Of a stretch of 64,000 bases of DNA, positions 17,121 through 25,518 are shown in pieces. Location: assembly GCA_963792855.1 (NCBI GenBank), contig CAWBXZ010000018.1, forward strand, positions 1-64,000, read 5' to 3'. The first letter of the stretch is position 1. Every line of letters begins with the position of its first letter. The notes under the pieces were generated by a model that worked only from the letters and a program-made list of their open reading frames with translations, was not told where the DNA came from and did no database searches. The stretch is from SG8-40 sp963792855 (lineage in GTDB: Bacteria > Pseudomonadota > Gammaproteobacteria > Burkholderiales > Eutrophovitaceae). A program made the translations under genes and the position numbers.

Positions 17121-17492
17121 ATGACCGAGATGAACTGGGAGCGTTTCAGGCAGCAGGTCAACAGCGATTCGGTGTTCGCCCGCCGTAGTGCGGGTTCGAA
17201 CTTCCGGGTGCTGATAGGCTGGGGAGAAAACCAGCACCTTGTCACGATACGCGACGGTGCCGTCCATGCGGTGGAAACGGGGCCATTCGTCATGCCGCAG
17301 TGTGATTTTGCGCTGACTGGCAGCGCCCGCGCGTGGGACCGTTTTGCGGCGGCACGGCCGGCGCCGCGCGAGCAGGATATCTTTGCTTTCTTTCGCAGCG
17401 GCGAGATTGTTCTGAGCGGAGACACGCGAAAATTCTATGCGCACCTGATGTGCCTGAAACTGATGCTGCTGCACTTGCGCGAAATGCCATGA
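17121..17492 (+). CDS. SCP2-like sterol-transfer domain protein
   Basis: A ~123-residue protein whose pattern ('FRVLIGWGENQHLVTIRDG', 'DFALTGSARAWDRF', 'FAFFRSGEIVLSGDTRKFYAHL') fits the SCP2 lipid-binding fold seen in many small bacterial proteins. Role inferred: binding of a hydrophobic ligand, possibly the substrate of the hydrolase next door. A GTG at 17103 could extend it by six residues. Its TGA overlaps the ATG of the hydrolase (ATGA), so the two are translationally coupled. Confidence 0.65.
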   Translation: MTEMNWERFRQQVNSDSVFARRSAGSNFRVLIGWGENQHLVTIRDGAVHAVETGPFVMPQCDFALTGSARAWDRFAAARPAPREQDIFAFFRSGEIVLSGDTRKFYAHLMCLKLMLLHLREMP

Positions 17493-18358
17493 ACGCGATG
17501 CTCGAACCCGTGCGCGGGGGATATGTGCGCTTCGATCTTGGTGGGCGCGACTACCGCATCTATTTCGAGGAAGCAGGGCAGGGGTTACCGCTGCTGTGCC
17601 TGCATACCGCAGGGGCTGATACACGGCAGTTTCGCGGACTGTTCAACGAGCCCCGCATTACGGAACGATTCCGCGTCATTGCCTTCGACTTGCCGTGGCA
17701 CGGCAAGAGTTCGCCGCCGTCAGGCTGGCAGGGCGAGTCATGGCGTCTGACCAGCACCCTTTACTGCGACATCATTCTCGGTTTTATGCACGCGCTTGCG
17801 CTCGACAAGCCCGTCGTCATGGGCTGTTCGATCGGCGGGCGCGTTTGTCTGAATCTTGCGCTGGATCACGCCACGCGGTTTCGTGCCATCGTCGGGCTGC
17901 AATCGGCGGCCAGCACACCGCGCTATTACGACCCGGCCTGGCTGGCGCATCCCGAAGTGAACGGACCGGTGGCGGGTGCGGCCACGGTCATGGGGTTGAT
18001 GTGTCCCGAGAGCCCCGAGGCGGAACGCTGGGAAACATTGTGGCACTACATGCAGGGCGGGCCGGGTGTGTTTGCCGGTGATCTGTATTTTTACCAGGTC
18101 GAAGGTGATTTCCGTGACCGGGTGGCGCATATCGACACGGCAGTGACGCCGCTTTATATGCTCACCGGAGAATATGATTACTCCTGTAGCCCGCAGGACA
18201 CGCTGGACACAGCGGCCCGGATTGCCGGCGCGAAAGTGCGGATCATGCCCGGGCTTGGCCACTTTCCGATGAGCGAGAATCCACCGGCGTTCATCGAACA
18301 CCTGTTGCCGGTACTGGATGAAATTGAAGCAGCGGGCCGCGACGGCGGACCGGACTGA
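17489..18358 (+). CDS. Alpha/beta hydrolase
   Basis: A 289-residue alpha/beta hydrolase. Seen: oxyanion-hole region 'CLHTAGADTRQF' (HTAG for the usual HGxG), 'DLPWHGKS', nucleophile elbow GCSIGG (G-x-S-x-G), acid in 'GEYDYSC' and catalytic His in 'GLGHFPM'. The start at 17489 overlaps the stop of the SCP2-like gene by the ATGA arrangement. Substrate unknown; the coupling to a lipid-binding domain suggests a hydrophobic ester or a ring-cleavage product. A DUF3147 membrane protein gene follows 42 bases later. Confidence 0.9.
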   Translation: MNAMLEPVRGGYVRFDLGGRDYRIYFEEAGQGLPLLCLHTAGADTRQFRGLFNEPRITERFRVIAFDLPWHGKSSPPSGWQGESWRLTSTLYCDIILGFMHALALDKPVVMGCSIGGRVCLNLALDHATRFRAIVGLQSAASTPRYYDPAWLAHPEVNGPVAGAATVMGLMCPESPEAERWETLWHYMQGGPGVFAGDLYFYQVEGDFRDRVAHIDTAVTPLYMLTGEYDYSCSPQDTLDTAARIAGAKVRIMPGLGHFPMSENPPAFIEHLLPVLDEIEAAGRDGGPD

Positions 18359-18400
18359 GATCGCAGGCGTTATCGAAACCGGACCTGAAGGGATATTGCC

Positions 18401-18751
18401 TTGGGCTATTACACTTTCAAGATTCTGATAACGGCACTGCTGGTGGTTCTGGTGTCGGAGTTGTCCAAACGCAGTTCGTTCTACGGCGCACTACTCGCGT
18501 CCGTGCCGCTGATCTCGGTTCTGGCGATGATATGGCTGTACGTCGATACCAAAGACACGGCAAGAATTTCGTCATTGTCGGGGAGCATCTTCTGGCTGGT
18601 TCTGCCCTCGCTGGCGTTGTTCGTTGTCCTTCCGCTGATGCTCAGGGCCGGAGTCAATTTTTACGTCAGTATGCTCGCGGGTATCGCAGTCACCGGCGCT
18701 TGCTATTGGCTGATGGTGAACGTGCTGGCGCGATTTGGCGTGGAGTTGTGA
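18401..18751 (+). CDS. DUF3147 family membrane protein
   Basis: A 116-residue protein with four hydrophobic segments, fitting the DUF3147 family of unknown function ('ELSKRSSFYGALLASVPL' is the conserved part). The probable start is TTG at 18401 with GAAGGGA upstream. Same direction as the hydrolase, 42 bases downstream. Nothing shows what it transports or does. Confidence 0.8.
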   Translation: MGYYTFKILITALLVVLVSELSKRSSFYGALLASVPLISVLAMIWLYVDTKDTARISSLSGSIFWLVLPSLALFVVLPLMLRAGVNFYVSMLAGIAVTGACYWLMVNVLARFGVEL

Positions 18752-18872
18752 CCCCGTCAGCTTCTTCGTATTCGGACATCGCATCATTGCCCCCTGCGCG
18801 CCTTGCGCACTCCTGTCGCGCCGACGCGAAAGCCGGCTTCAGCGCCCTGACGTTCGCGAAAGGTGTTGCCTC

Positions 18873-18923
18873 AAAAAAAACGAGGCAGACGCCAGGCAGA
18901 CTGACTGCCCGGTAGCTGCCTCG
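18873..18923 (-). terminator. Rho-independent terminator of the small repeat-protein gene
   Basis: Arms CGAGGCAG (18881-18888) and CTGCCTCG (18916-18923) pair perfectly, with an inner GGCAG/CTGCC stem (18895-18909). On the leftward strand the hairpin is followed by eight T (the A-run at 18873-18880). It sits 46 bases after the stop of the leftward gene at 18969-19268. Confidence 0.8.
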
Positions 18924-18930
18924 CAAGGAT

Positions 18931-18955
18931 GATCAGATCAAGTTGATCAGATCAA
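18931..18955. repeat. GATCAGATCAA direct repeat
   Basis: GATCAGATCAA occurs at 18931-18941 and 18945-18955 (14-base period), between the stop of the small repeat protein and its terminator hairpin. Function unknown. Confidence 0.6.
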
Positions 18956-18968
18956 CCGGCGATCACGA

Positions 18969-19268
18969 TCAATTGTGCGTAATGGCCGTGATGTCGTTGC
19001 GGCTGTACCCATTGAATGACACCTTTGTCAGGGGTTTCACGCCCTCAGGGACGGACTTGTGCGTAATCGCCGAAAGATCGTTGCGGTTGAACTCGCCGCT
19101 GATATGACCGATCTGGGTGCTGCTGCTTGCGGCGCTGCCTTCGTGTGTCACGAACGATATCTCGCTCCAGCCATACGTCGGGACGGCGGCGGAAGCGGAA
19201 TTGATCGTCAGGCTGCCGATCAACACTGCGGCGAAGGTTGCTGCGATGGTATTTTTGGTAATTGTCAT
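18969..19268 (-). CDS. Small exported protein with a 28-residue repeat, unknown function
   Basis: A 99-residue protein not matching a family I recognise. It has a signal peptide (basic start, hydrophobic 'IAATFAAVLIGSLT' core, cleavage near SASA-AV) and a strong ribosome-binding site (AAGGAGATACCCGC-ATG), which fixes the start at 19268. The mature part has three copies of an octamer: SEISFVTH, NDLSAITH, NDITAITH. The spacers between them are exactly 20 residues, so the repeat period is 28; copies 2 and 3 are also preceded by a basic residue (FNR, YSR). The gene has its own terminator downstream and a long AT-rich leader region upstream, suggesting a separately regulated, possibly abundant secreted protein. 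Confidence 0.82.
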   Translation of the reverse strand: MTITKNTIAATFAAVLIGSLTINSASAAVPTYGWSEISFVTHEGSAASSSTQIGHISGEFNRNDLSAITHKSVPEGVKPLTKVSFNGYSRNDITAITHN

Positions 19269-19819
19269 GCGGGTATCTCCTTGGGTTGAAAAAAACATGT
19301 GAAATGCAATTTGCTGCGGTCATTCCTGTGTGTGGATTGGTTTCCTGGCGGCACGCGCTGTGTTGAAACGCGCGCGCCACATCCGTCGGCCGATGCCGCG
19401 GATCATCTGTATTCGTATGGGGAGTGTTGGGTTTGCGAGAAGCGTGCTCGCAGGTTGGCTCCCACACGCTTGCGCATTACCAGCGCGAACTTTTTGCCCA
19501 TTAGCAGGGGCAGCTTCCGTTGCTTTGCTGGCTGGTCCAGCAAAGAACGTTTATGGCTGCATCTCTGCAGCAACGGTACGACGGGAGGACTATACGTTGT
19601 TGCAGTGAAACAATCTGTTTTATTTTTGTTTTTCTCTAATTATTTTCAAATAATTAGATGGTTGTTGATATGGAATGTCTCCGGCAGGCGACAATCTACC
19701 GCATTGCAGCATTCCGCGGTGCGAACATGGGGTAGTGCCGCCCGCTCTGGTTTTTCCCAATGCGTTACGGCGTTCTGTCGCGCAAGACCGGCGGCGACCC
19801 GGGTCCGACCGTGTGAGAC
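19269..19819. promoter_or_regulatory. 551-base intergenic region with an AT-rich perfect palindrome
   Basis: This lies between the end of the Anbu gene and the start of the small repeat-protein gene. I see no convincing coding region. At 19618-19660 the composition falls sharply to AT-rich, and CTAATTATTT-TC-AAATAATTAG (19636-19657) is a perfect 10-base inverted repeat. It is flanked on the left by a T-rich run. It may be an operator or upstream activating site for the leftward gene; it is not a normal terminator for Anbu because no T-run follows on that strand. Confidence 0.45.
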
Positions 19820-20560
19820 TCAGTCCGTTTTGCTGATCCAGTCCGGATCGGGGAGATCGAGAAAGGCCTGGCCGAGAGCCTCGCTCCAGCCCGTGCGGAT
19901 CTGGCGGAAATATGCATTCTCGGCATCGATCACCTGATGGCTGGCGATGCGCAATTCGTCGGTGCGTATCACCAGCATGTCGAGCGGCGGACTGACGGTG
20001 AGGTTGGAGCGGATGGTCGAGTCCATCGATACGAGTGCGCACTTGGCGGCGCGCTCGAGCCGCGTTTTTCGGTTGATGACGCGATCGATGATGGGCTTGC
20101 CATACTTGAATTCGCCGATCTGGAAATAGCAGGTGTCGTCGCTGGCTTCGATGAAATTTCCCGCAGAGTAGATGTTGAACAGACGTGGCGCCTTGCCTTT
20201 GATCTGCCCGCCGAGAATGAACGATGCGTTGAATTCGATGTTGAATTCCTCCAGTGCCTTGCCATCGCGCGCGTGCAATTCGCGGATGGTGTCCCCGACG
20301 CAACGCGCCGCCTCCAGCATGTTCTCGACGTTATACAGGTTGCGTTGGTCGGATTCCTCCAGGTCCTCCTTGAGTTGCCCGATGATCGATTGCGAAATCG
20401 ACAGGTTACCCGCCGTCATCAGCGCCAGAACGCGCTCGCCCGGCTTTTCGAAAATGGTCAACTTGTGGAAAGTGCTGATGTTGTCGACACCCGCATTGGT
20501 GCGTGTATCGGAGAGCATCACAATGCCCGCATCGACCAGCATACCGACACAGTAGGTCAT
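19820..20560 (-). CDS. Proteasome-type protease Anbu
   Basis: A 246-residue member of the bacterial 20S-like beta-subunit family known as Anbu (COG3484). It begins Met-Thr-Tyr-Cys-Val, so removal of Met exposes the Thr nucleophile typical of Ntn hydrolases, and 'VMLSDTRTNAGVDN' follows as in the family. The start at 20560 was chosen for that reason; the longer frame would bury the Thr. Family knowledge: Anbu assembles into lock-washer spirals and is encoded with an alpha-E protein, a circularly permuted ATP-grasp and a transglutaminase-like protein; proteolytic activity is weak or undemonstrated. Here the transglutaminase lies 76 bases upstream and a fragment of alpha-E before that, while the ATP-grasp gene is missing. 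Confidence 0.93.
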   Translation of the reverse strand: MTYCVGMLVDAGIVMLSDTRTNAGVDNISTFHKLTIFEKPGERVLALMTAGNLSISQSIIGQLKEDLEESDQRNLYNVENMLEAARCVGDTIRELHARDGKALEEFNIEFNASFILGGQIKGKAPRLFNIYSAGNFIEASDDTCYFQIGEFKYGKPIIDRVINRKTRLERAAKCALVSMDSTIRSNLTVSPPLDMLVIRTDELRIASHQVIDAENAYFRQIRTGWSEALGQAFLDLPDPDWISKTD

Positions 20561-20636
20561 GGATTCTTCTCGGTGTTTCGGGAGGCGCAGACTACCACGC
20601 CCGCATGCGCTGTTGCGTCTGCCTGCATGGTTTATC

Positions 20637-21473
20637 TTACTGCTGCCAGTCGCGTTTCTTGCGCTTGTGCCGCGGCCCCCGCGAGCGGGAAACATTCACT
20701 GCCACGCGAAGCGCTTCGTCGCCGCCGCCGTGACGCACACCGCGGATGGGCCCGGCATCGAGGTAGTCGCGACCGACGGCAAGACGGCAGTGCCGCTCTC
20801 CGGCCGCGGTGCCGTGGGTAATGTCTACGCTGAACCAGCCGCGTTCGGCGCCAAGCCATGCCTCGCCCCACGCGTGGCTGGCCGGAGTGGCTTCGCCCGT
20901 GTGAAAGTAGCCGCTGACATAGCGCGCCGGCAACCCGAGGAGGCGGCAAACCGACGTGAACAGATGGGCATGATCCTGACACACGCCGCGGCCCTGCGCG
21001 AGCGCCCGCGCTGCATCGTGTTCGACTGTCGTTGAACCTTCTTCCCACACGACGGCTTCGCGGATGGCGCTACCCAGGTCGAGCAAGGCGCCGGGACTGG
21101 CGATGCTTTGCGCGGTCCAGCGCGACGCCAGCGCGCGTATCGCTTCGTCGGGTTTGCTGAGGTCGGTGGGGGCCAGGAACGCCAGTGGTGACAGCCCCGT
21201 CTCTTCGGTCGCGATCCAGCCATCGTAGGCGCGGGTTTCGATGACGCCGTCGGCAAGCACATGGATTTCCTCGAGCGGTTCGTCGACCGTGATCAGGTGG
21301 GTGATGTTGCCGAACGCATCGACTTGCTCGAGTTGACGCCCCGGTGATTTGAGATGCCAGCGCAGCGTGCGCTGGCCGGCGTCCATGCGCGGTGTCAGCC
21401 TTGCGATCTGCACCGAGCGATCGAGCCGACGCGTGTAGCTGTAGTGTGTTTCGTGTTGTATGAAAAGCAGCAT
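20637..21473 (-). CDS. Transglutaminase-like cysteine protease of the Anbu cluster
   Basis: A 278-residue protein with an N-terminal beta domain ('LFIQHETHYSY' start, as in the bacterial transglutaminase-like N-terminal region) and a papain-fold transglutaminase core: Cys in 'GVCQDHAHLF', His in 'ASHAWGEAWL', Asp in 'SVDITHG'. It would hydrolyse or transfer amide bonds and is the standard partner of alpha-E/ATP-grasp and Anbu genes, where a peptide-tag synthesis and removal role has been proposed. It ends 76 bases before Anbu and starts 21 bases after the remaining alpha-E fragment, on the same strand. The last ~12 residues are very basic (RGPRHKRKKR), which is unusual. Confidence 0.9.
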   Translation of the reverse strand: MLLFIQHETHYSYTRRLDRSVQIARLTPRMDAGQRTLRWHLKSPGRQLEQVDAFGNITHLITVDEPLEEIHVLADGVIETRAYDGWIATEETGLSPLAFLAPTDLSKPDEAIRALASRWTAQSIASPGALLDLGSAIREAVVWEEGSTTVEHDAARALAQGRGVCQDHAHLFTSVCRLLGLPARYVSGYFHTGEATPASHAWGEAWLGAERGWFSVDITHGTAAGERHCRLAVGRDYLDAGPIRGVRHGGGDEALRVAVNVSRSRGPRHKRKKRDWQQ

Positions 21474-21494
21474 TGTCCGGGAAAGTGGCGGCGG

Positions 21495-21788
21495 TCAGGA
21501 GGTCACGGACACAAGAAAATCCTGGGCGATACGCCGGCCCAGGCCGTTGATTCTCTCGAGGAAATCATCCAGGAACGTGTGAAGGCCTTGTTCGAGTATC
21601 AGGTCGATTCGCGTGTAATGCAGCGACGCGTGCAGCTCGCCGACCTGCCGCAAGGTTTCTGCCGACTGATCGTTGGCAACGGCTTGCAGATGTTGCGACA
21701 GGCCCTCGGCGCAACGGTGCAGCGAGCGTGGCATGTCGGCACGCAGGATCAGTAACTCGGCAATGCGCGCAGGCGTGATGCGGTCACG
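21495..21788 (-). pseudogene. Alpha-E (DUF403) protein, C-terminal remnant
   Basis: About 98 residues matching the end of alpha-E proteins ('ARIAELLILRADMPRS', 'HRCAEGL', 'GLHTFLDDFLERIN'), which normally have ~310 residues. The 5' two thirds are absent: similarity stops at about 21788, where the DNA becomes the end of an outer-membrane factor gene on the other strand. A GTG at 21806 could start a short peptide, but without the N-terminal part the protein cannot be functional. In intact clusters alpha-E follows a circularly permuted ATP-grasp gene; that gene is gone too, so the promoter of the operon is probably lost. Confidence 0.75.
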
Positions 21789-21963
21789 GTATGACGGCGG
21801 TGTCACCAGTTATCTCGAAGTGCTGGAATCGGAACGCTCGTTGTTTCGCACGGAACTTTCGTCCTCTTCGATACGCCGGGCGCAACTGGTGGCCGTTGTC
21901 GATTTGTACAAGGCGCTGGGCGGCGGCTGGACGCCTGCGGACACTGAAGCGGAAGCGCAGTAA
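21787..21963 (+). pseudogene. Outer-membrane efflux factor (NodT/TolC type), C-terminal remnant
   Basis: The last ~58 residues of an RND-type outer membrane factor: 'RYDGGVTSYLEVLESERS' then 'RRAQLVAVVDLYKALGGGW', the closing helix of this family. The other ~400 residues are missing. The frame is open further upstream but there it only mirrors the alpha-E fragment on the opposite strand. No RND pump or membrane-fusion gene is near. The abrupt change at ~21787 marks a deletion or an assembly join. Confidence 0.75.
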
Positions 21964-22164
21964 TGCGCGAGGGCAAATCGCACGGGATGTTTCCGGTTGC
22001 ATTTCGCTTGCTGTCGAGCGGCGCATGCGCCCCGGTCCCAATGGCGGCTTCGTTGGCAAGTGCCGGCGTTTTCGGGGCACAATAGCGGGTAATGTCAGGC
22101 AGGTTGGGTGTTTCGGGTTTGCGCAGCTGCTGCAATTGTTCTGACCGACTACAGGGTTCGAAAG

Positions 22165-23613
22165 ATGCCAGAGATATCAGCTACGATCATGAAGGCGACA
22201 TGTGCGGGAGGATTATTCAGGCGCACTATGCTGCTCGGAGCGGTGCTTGCGGCGGCGGCCCTGGCCCAGCTGGCACAGGGAGGGGAAAGCGCGCTGGATG
22301 CGGAGTTCATTGTTGCGCGCGCCGACAAGGAAGCCTACATGCAACCCGCAGCGGTGCTTTCCTATCAGGAAAGCAAGCTGTTCATGGCTGGCCGCAGTCA
22401 TTTCAAACGTCGCTGGATCGCGCCGATCACATTCAATGGTGAATGGGGGCTCGGCCCGACCTTCATCCAGACGCGTTGCAGCGAATGCCATATCAACAAC
22501 GGGCGCGGAGCGCCGCCTGCCAGTGCCGACGAGCAGCTCTCGACCATGCTGGTGCGTTTGAGTCTGCCGGGCACCGACGATCATGGCGGACCACGGCCGG
22601 ACCCGAACTACGGCGACCAGTTCCAGAACAATGCGCTGCAAGCGCAGGAAGTCGATTTGCGCTACGCGCGCATGTTCGTTCCGGCAGAGGCTGCGTTGTA
22701 TCTCGACTGGGAAGAACATAGTGTTTCTTTCGCAGATGGCGAGCAGGTATCGCTGCGCAAGCCGAAACTGCGGATTGAGGATCTTGCTTTCGGTCCGCTT
22801 GGCGAAGGCGCGATGTTCTCGCTGCGCAATACACCGCCCGTTTTTGGCCTTGGCCTGTTCGAGGCGGTTTCAGAAGAGACCGTGCTTGAAGTCGCCGAGT
22901 CGCAAAAGCAGCACGGTGTGAATGGCCGGCCCAATTACGTTTGGGATGCTATCGACAAAAAGCAGGCGCTCGGTCGTTTCGGCTGGAAAGCGAATGCGCC
23001 GAGTTTGATGCAGCAAACCGCGGGTGCGTTTCTTGGCGATTTGGGTGTCACTTCGTGGGTGTTTCGCGAAAACAATTGTCCACCAGTTCAGATCGCGTGC
23101 CTGAACCAGGATCGGGCCAACGACCCGGAAATCATCGATGCGGACATGGATGATTTCGAGATGTGGCTGCGCACGCTGGCGGTGCCTGCGCCGCGCGACA
23201 CGGACAACCCGCTTGTGCAACGGGGAAAGAAGGTGTTCGGGCAGGCCGGTTGCGACATCTGTCACGTGCCGCAGTTAACAACCGCAGCGGAATTTCCTCC
23301 ATACCCGAAACTCGCCAACCGCACGTTCGCTGCTTACACCGACCTGCTTCTGCATGACATGGGTGAAGGCCTCGCTGATGGCCGGCCGGACTATCAGGCC
23401 AGCGGCCGCGACTGGCGTACCACGCCGTTATGGGGCCTGGGTCTGTCGGAAACCGTCAATGGCAGCACGGCCTTATTGCACGATGGCCGCGCGCGTAATG
23501 TGGTCGAGGCGATTCTATGGCATGGCGGCGAGGCAGAAGCATCGCGCGAGAAGTTTCGCAACATGCCGAAGCCGGATCGCGATGCGCTGGTGAAGTTCGT
23601 CGAATCGATCTAG
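22165..23613 (+). CDS. Di-haem oxidoreductase family protein (COG3488, 'thiol oxidoreductase')
   Basis: A ~482-residue periplasmic c-type cytochrome. A signal peptide-like segment (RR then 'MLLGAVLAAAALAQLAQG') is followed by two haem-binding sites, CSECH (105-109) and CDICH (363-367), and by the family's 'ITFNGEWGLGPTFIQTRCSEC'-type lead-in and 'RTTPLWGLGLSETVNG' near the end. COG3488 proteins resemble MauG/di-haem peroxidases and are often found with imelysin-type iron-related proteins; here no such partner is present. The start is uncertain (ATG at 22165, or 22189). It follows the outer-membrane factor remnant by ~200 bases. Confidence 0.88.
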   Translation: MPEISATIMKATCAGGLFRRTMLLGAVLAAAALAQLAQGGESALDAEFIVARADKEAYMQPAAVLSYQESKLFMAGRSHFKRRWIAPITFNGEWGLGPTFIQTRCSECHINNGRGAPPASADEQLSTMLVRLSLPGTDDHGGPRPDPNYGDQFQNNALQAQEVDLRYARMFVPAEAALYLDWEEHSVSFADGEQVSLRKPKLRIEDLAFGPLGEGAMFSLRNTPPVFGLGLFEAVSEETVLEVAESQKQHGVNGRPNYVWDAIDKKQALGRFGWKANAPSLMQQTAGAFLGDLGVTSWVFRENNCPPVQIACLNQDRANDPEIIDADMDDFEMWLRTLAVPAPRDTDNPLVQRGKKVFGQAGCDICHVPQLTTAAEFPPYPKLANRTFAAYTDLLLHDMGEGLADGRPDYQASGRDWRTTPLWGLGLSETVNGSTALLHDGRARNVVEAILWHGGEAEASREKFRNMPKPDRDALVKFVESI

Positions 23614-23837
23614 TCGGTCCGGAAAACCAGGGAACCATCAGGAGCACAACGGGCACCCGGAAAAGGGAATGTGCTTGTGTCCGAGAAAACACAGACCCTG
23701 CTTTGATCAGTAAGGGGAACTCTGGTTTTATTTGCTTTGTGTTTCTTAGTGGCCTTGGTGGCTTGGTGGTGAGGTTTTCCGGTTTCGTCCTTTCTCTATC
23801 GGGGACATTCAGGATAGTTCAGAGAAACCAAATAAAA

Positions 23838-23862
23838 AAAGCCGGCGCACTGCGCCGGCTTT
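23838..23862 (-). terminator. Rho-independent terminator of the amidohydrolase gene
   Basis: A stem AAAGCCGGCGC/GCGCCGGCTTT with an ACT loop; on the leftward strand it is followed by a T-rich run (the A-run at 23834-23840). It lies 19 bases past the amidohydrolase stop. The rest of the 268-base gap to the di-haem gene shows nothing else. Confidence 0.85.
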
Positions 23863-23881
23863 CGAGTCGCGTTGAAAAAAC

Positions 23882-25417
23882 TTACGCGGTCTTTTCCTTC
23901 TTCGCAACGTAACCGTAGGCCGCGTTGCTGCGCTCGCCGCCCATGGCAAGGTAGTCGGCCTTGATTTGCGCAATCTGGTCGTGCGTGAACGGTTTTTCGT
24001 TCGTGATCTTGATGTCCAGATTGTACAGATGTGCCGAATTGAGACCGAAGATCTTCTGCTTGACTTCGCTGTTCGGTCCGCCGAGCGGGATCTTCCAGCC
24101 CATCTTCTTCATGATGTCTTCCGGAATCTCCAGGCGACGCATGGCTTCGATCTGCCACTGCGGGCTGCCGTACCACACTGAATCCGTACCCCATACGACA
24201 CGCTCCGGCCCCATCATGTTGACCATCTGGCCGATGAAGGCAGCGCAGAAGCGCGGGTTGGTGACGGCGGTACTTGCGAAGGTCGTGCCGATCTCGCCGT
24301 AGACGTTGTTCACGCCGTACTTTTCCGGAATGCGGGCCAGATCCGTCGACCATTCGATGTAGCCGCTCTTCATGAACTGGTCCATTTCCTTCTTCGGCTC
24401 ATCGGCAAGCCACGGCCGCAGTGCGGAGTGGTAAATGACGAAGTTCATGCCGGGCCAGTCCTTGGCAGCCTGCCCAAGGTCGTTCACGGTTGCGTGTTCC
24501 CACGTGCCGGCGAAGGCCTTCTCGTAGTCACGCGGCATCAGACCCTTGTGAATACAGATGGTATTGATACCGGACTTGATCGCCTTCTCGTAGAACGGGT
24601 ACATCAGTTTTTCGTCATCCAGGCGCCATGCATACTTGGACGGGCCGAACGGGTCGCCGATGGTGTAGGACTTCCACGATACCGGATGCAGTTCCTCGAT
24701 ACCGCGATCGACTTCGTCCATCCAGTTCGGGTACTTCGGCGTGATGACCGTGTGGCCAAGCATGCGGGTGCTGCCAGCCATCTTGTTGACGGCACGGCAG
24801 GCGTTCTGGATGGCGTCGTTGGACAGCAGCCACCAGGACGGATCGTCGAACGGAGCCCCTGAGAGCAGCGAGATCTTGGTATCGGAATCGAGGAAGATCT
24901 CTTTCAGGTAGTTGTCCATCTTGTAACGGGCCAGCGTCATCGGTGCTTCGTTGATGCGCGGGTTCACTTTGGCGCCAACGGCCCATTTCGTCAGACCGAG
25001 CAGGCCTTCCTGCTGGAAGTCGTCGCGAATGAAGTGCGTCTGGTCGTCAAAAATGAACTGATTGGACAGCTGCGCGGCGCGATAGGCCGACATTTCCATG
25101 TCACCCGCTTCCGCTTCCGAGACATCGAACACCGGTCCGAAGACCTTGTTCATGGCCAGGAACGCAGTCGCCATACCGGCGCTGGTGGCCAGGAAGCTGC
25201 GGCGATCCATGCCGTGGCGCTTGGCCTGATAGTCGCCCATCTCCTTGATCAGGCTTTCGACTTTCGCCTGATCCTCAGTCTGCGGCAACGGGTTGTATTC
25301 CCCATTCGACACGATCTGTGTCGGCACAGGCGAACGGAAAGCGACCTGGTCAGCAGGATCGACCTGCTTGTACTCCTCGTCGCTCATGTGCACGCCAATA
25401 TTTCTCTGGATTGTCAT
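23882..25417 (-). CDS. Amidohydrolase (COG2159 type) with internal twin-arginine segment
   Basis: A 511-residue metal-dependent hydrolase of the amidohydrolase_2 group. Seen: 'FIFDDQTHF' near residue 125 as the first metal-site strand, 'TICIHKGL', 'FVIYHSAL', and 'VVWGTDSVWYGSP' with the late Asp. A twin-arginine motif DRRSFLATSAG followed by a hydrophobic stretch lies at residues 71-90, after a ~70-residue hydrophilic N-terminus; this would be a very long n-region for TAT export. The ATG at 25417 is supported by GGGGGAG; the ATG at 25387 is the alternative. A small twin-CX10C exported protein is encoded 101 bases upstream on the same strand. Substrate unknown. Confidence 0.85.
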   Translation of the reverse strand: MTIQRNIGVHMSDEEYKQVDPADQVAFRSPVPTQIVSNGEYNPLPQTEDQAKVESLIKEMGDYQAKRHGMDRRSFLATSAGMATAFLAMNKVFGPVFDVSEAEAGDMEMSAYRAAQLSNQFIFDDQTHFIRDDFQQEGLLGLTKWAVGAKVNPRINEAPMTLARYKMDNYLKEIFLDSDTKISLLSGAPFDDPSWWLLSNDAIQNACRAVNKMAGSTRMLGHTVITPKYPNWMDEVDRGIEELHPVSWKSYTIGDPFGPSKYAWRLDDEKLMYPFYEKAIKSGINTICIHKGLMPRDYEKAFAGTWEHATVNDLGQAAKDWPGMNFVIYHSALRPWLADEPKKEMDQFMKSGYIEWSTDLARIPEKYGVNNVYGEIGTTFASTAVTNPRFCAAFIGQMVNMMGPERVVWGTDSVWYGSPQWQIEAMRRLEIPEDIMKKMGWKIPLGGPNSEVKQKIFGLNSAHLYNLDIKITNEKPFTHDQIAQIKADYLAMGGERSNAAYGYVAKKEKTA

Positions 25418-25518
25418 CTACTCCCCCTAACGTTAGGTCTTGCGTTTACATACGTCGTAAAACTGCTCCACGACTCTTTTATAACCTTACGAAATACTGC
25501 TCTTTGATACCCGGAAAT

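Noticed and set aside
19299..19937. A 212-residue rightward open frame in the large intergenic region
   Set aside because: It has no domain, odd composition, no ribosome-binding site and overlaps the Anbu gene end.
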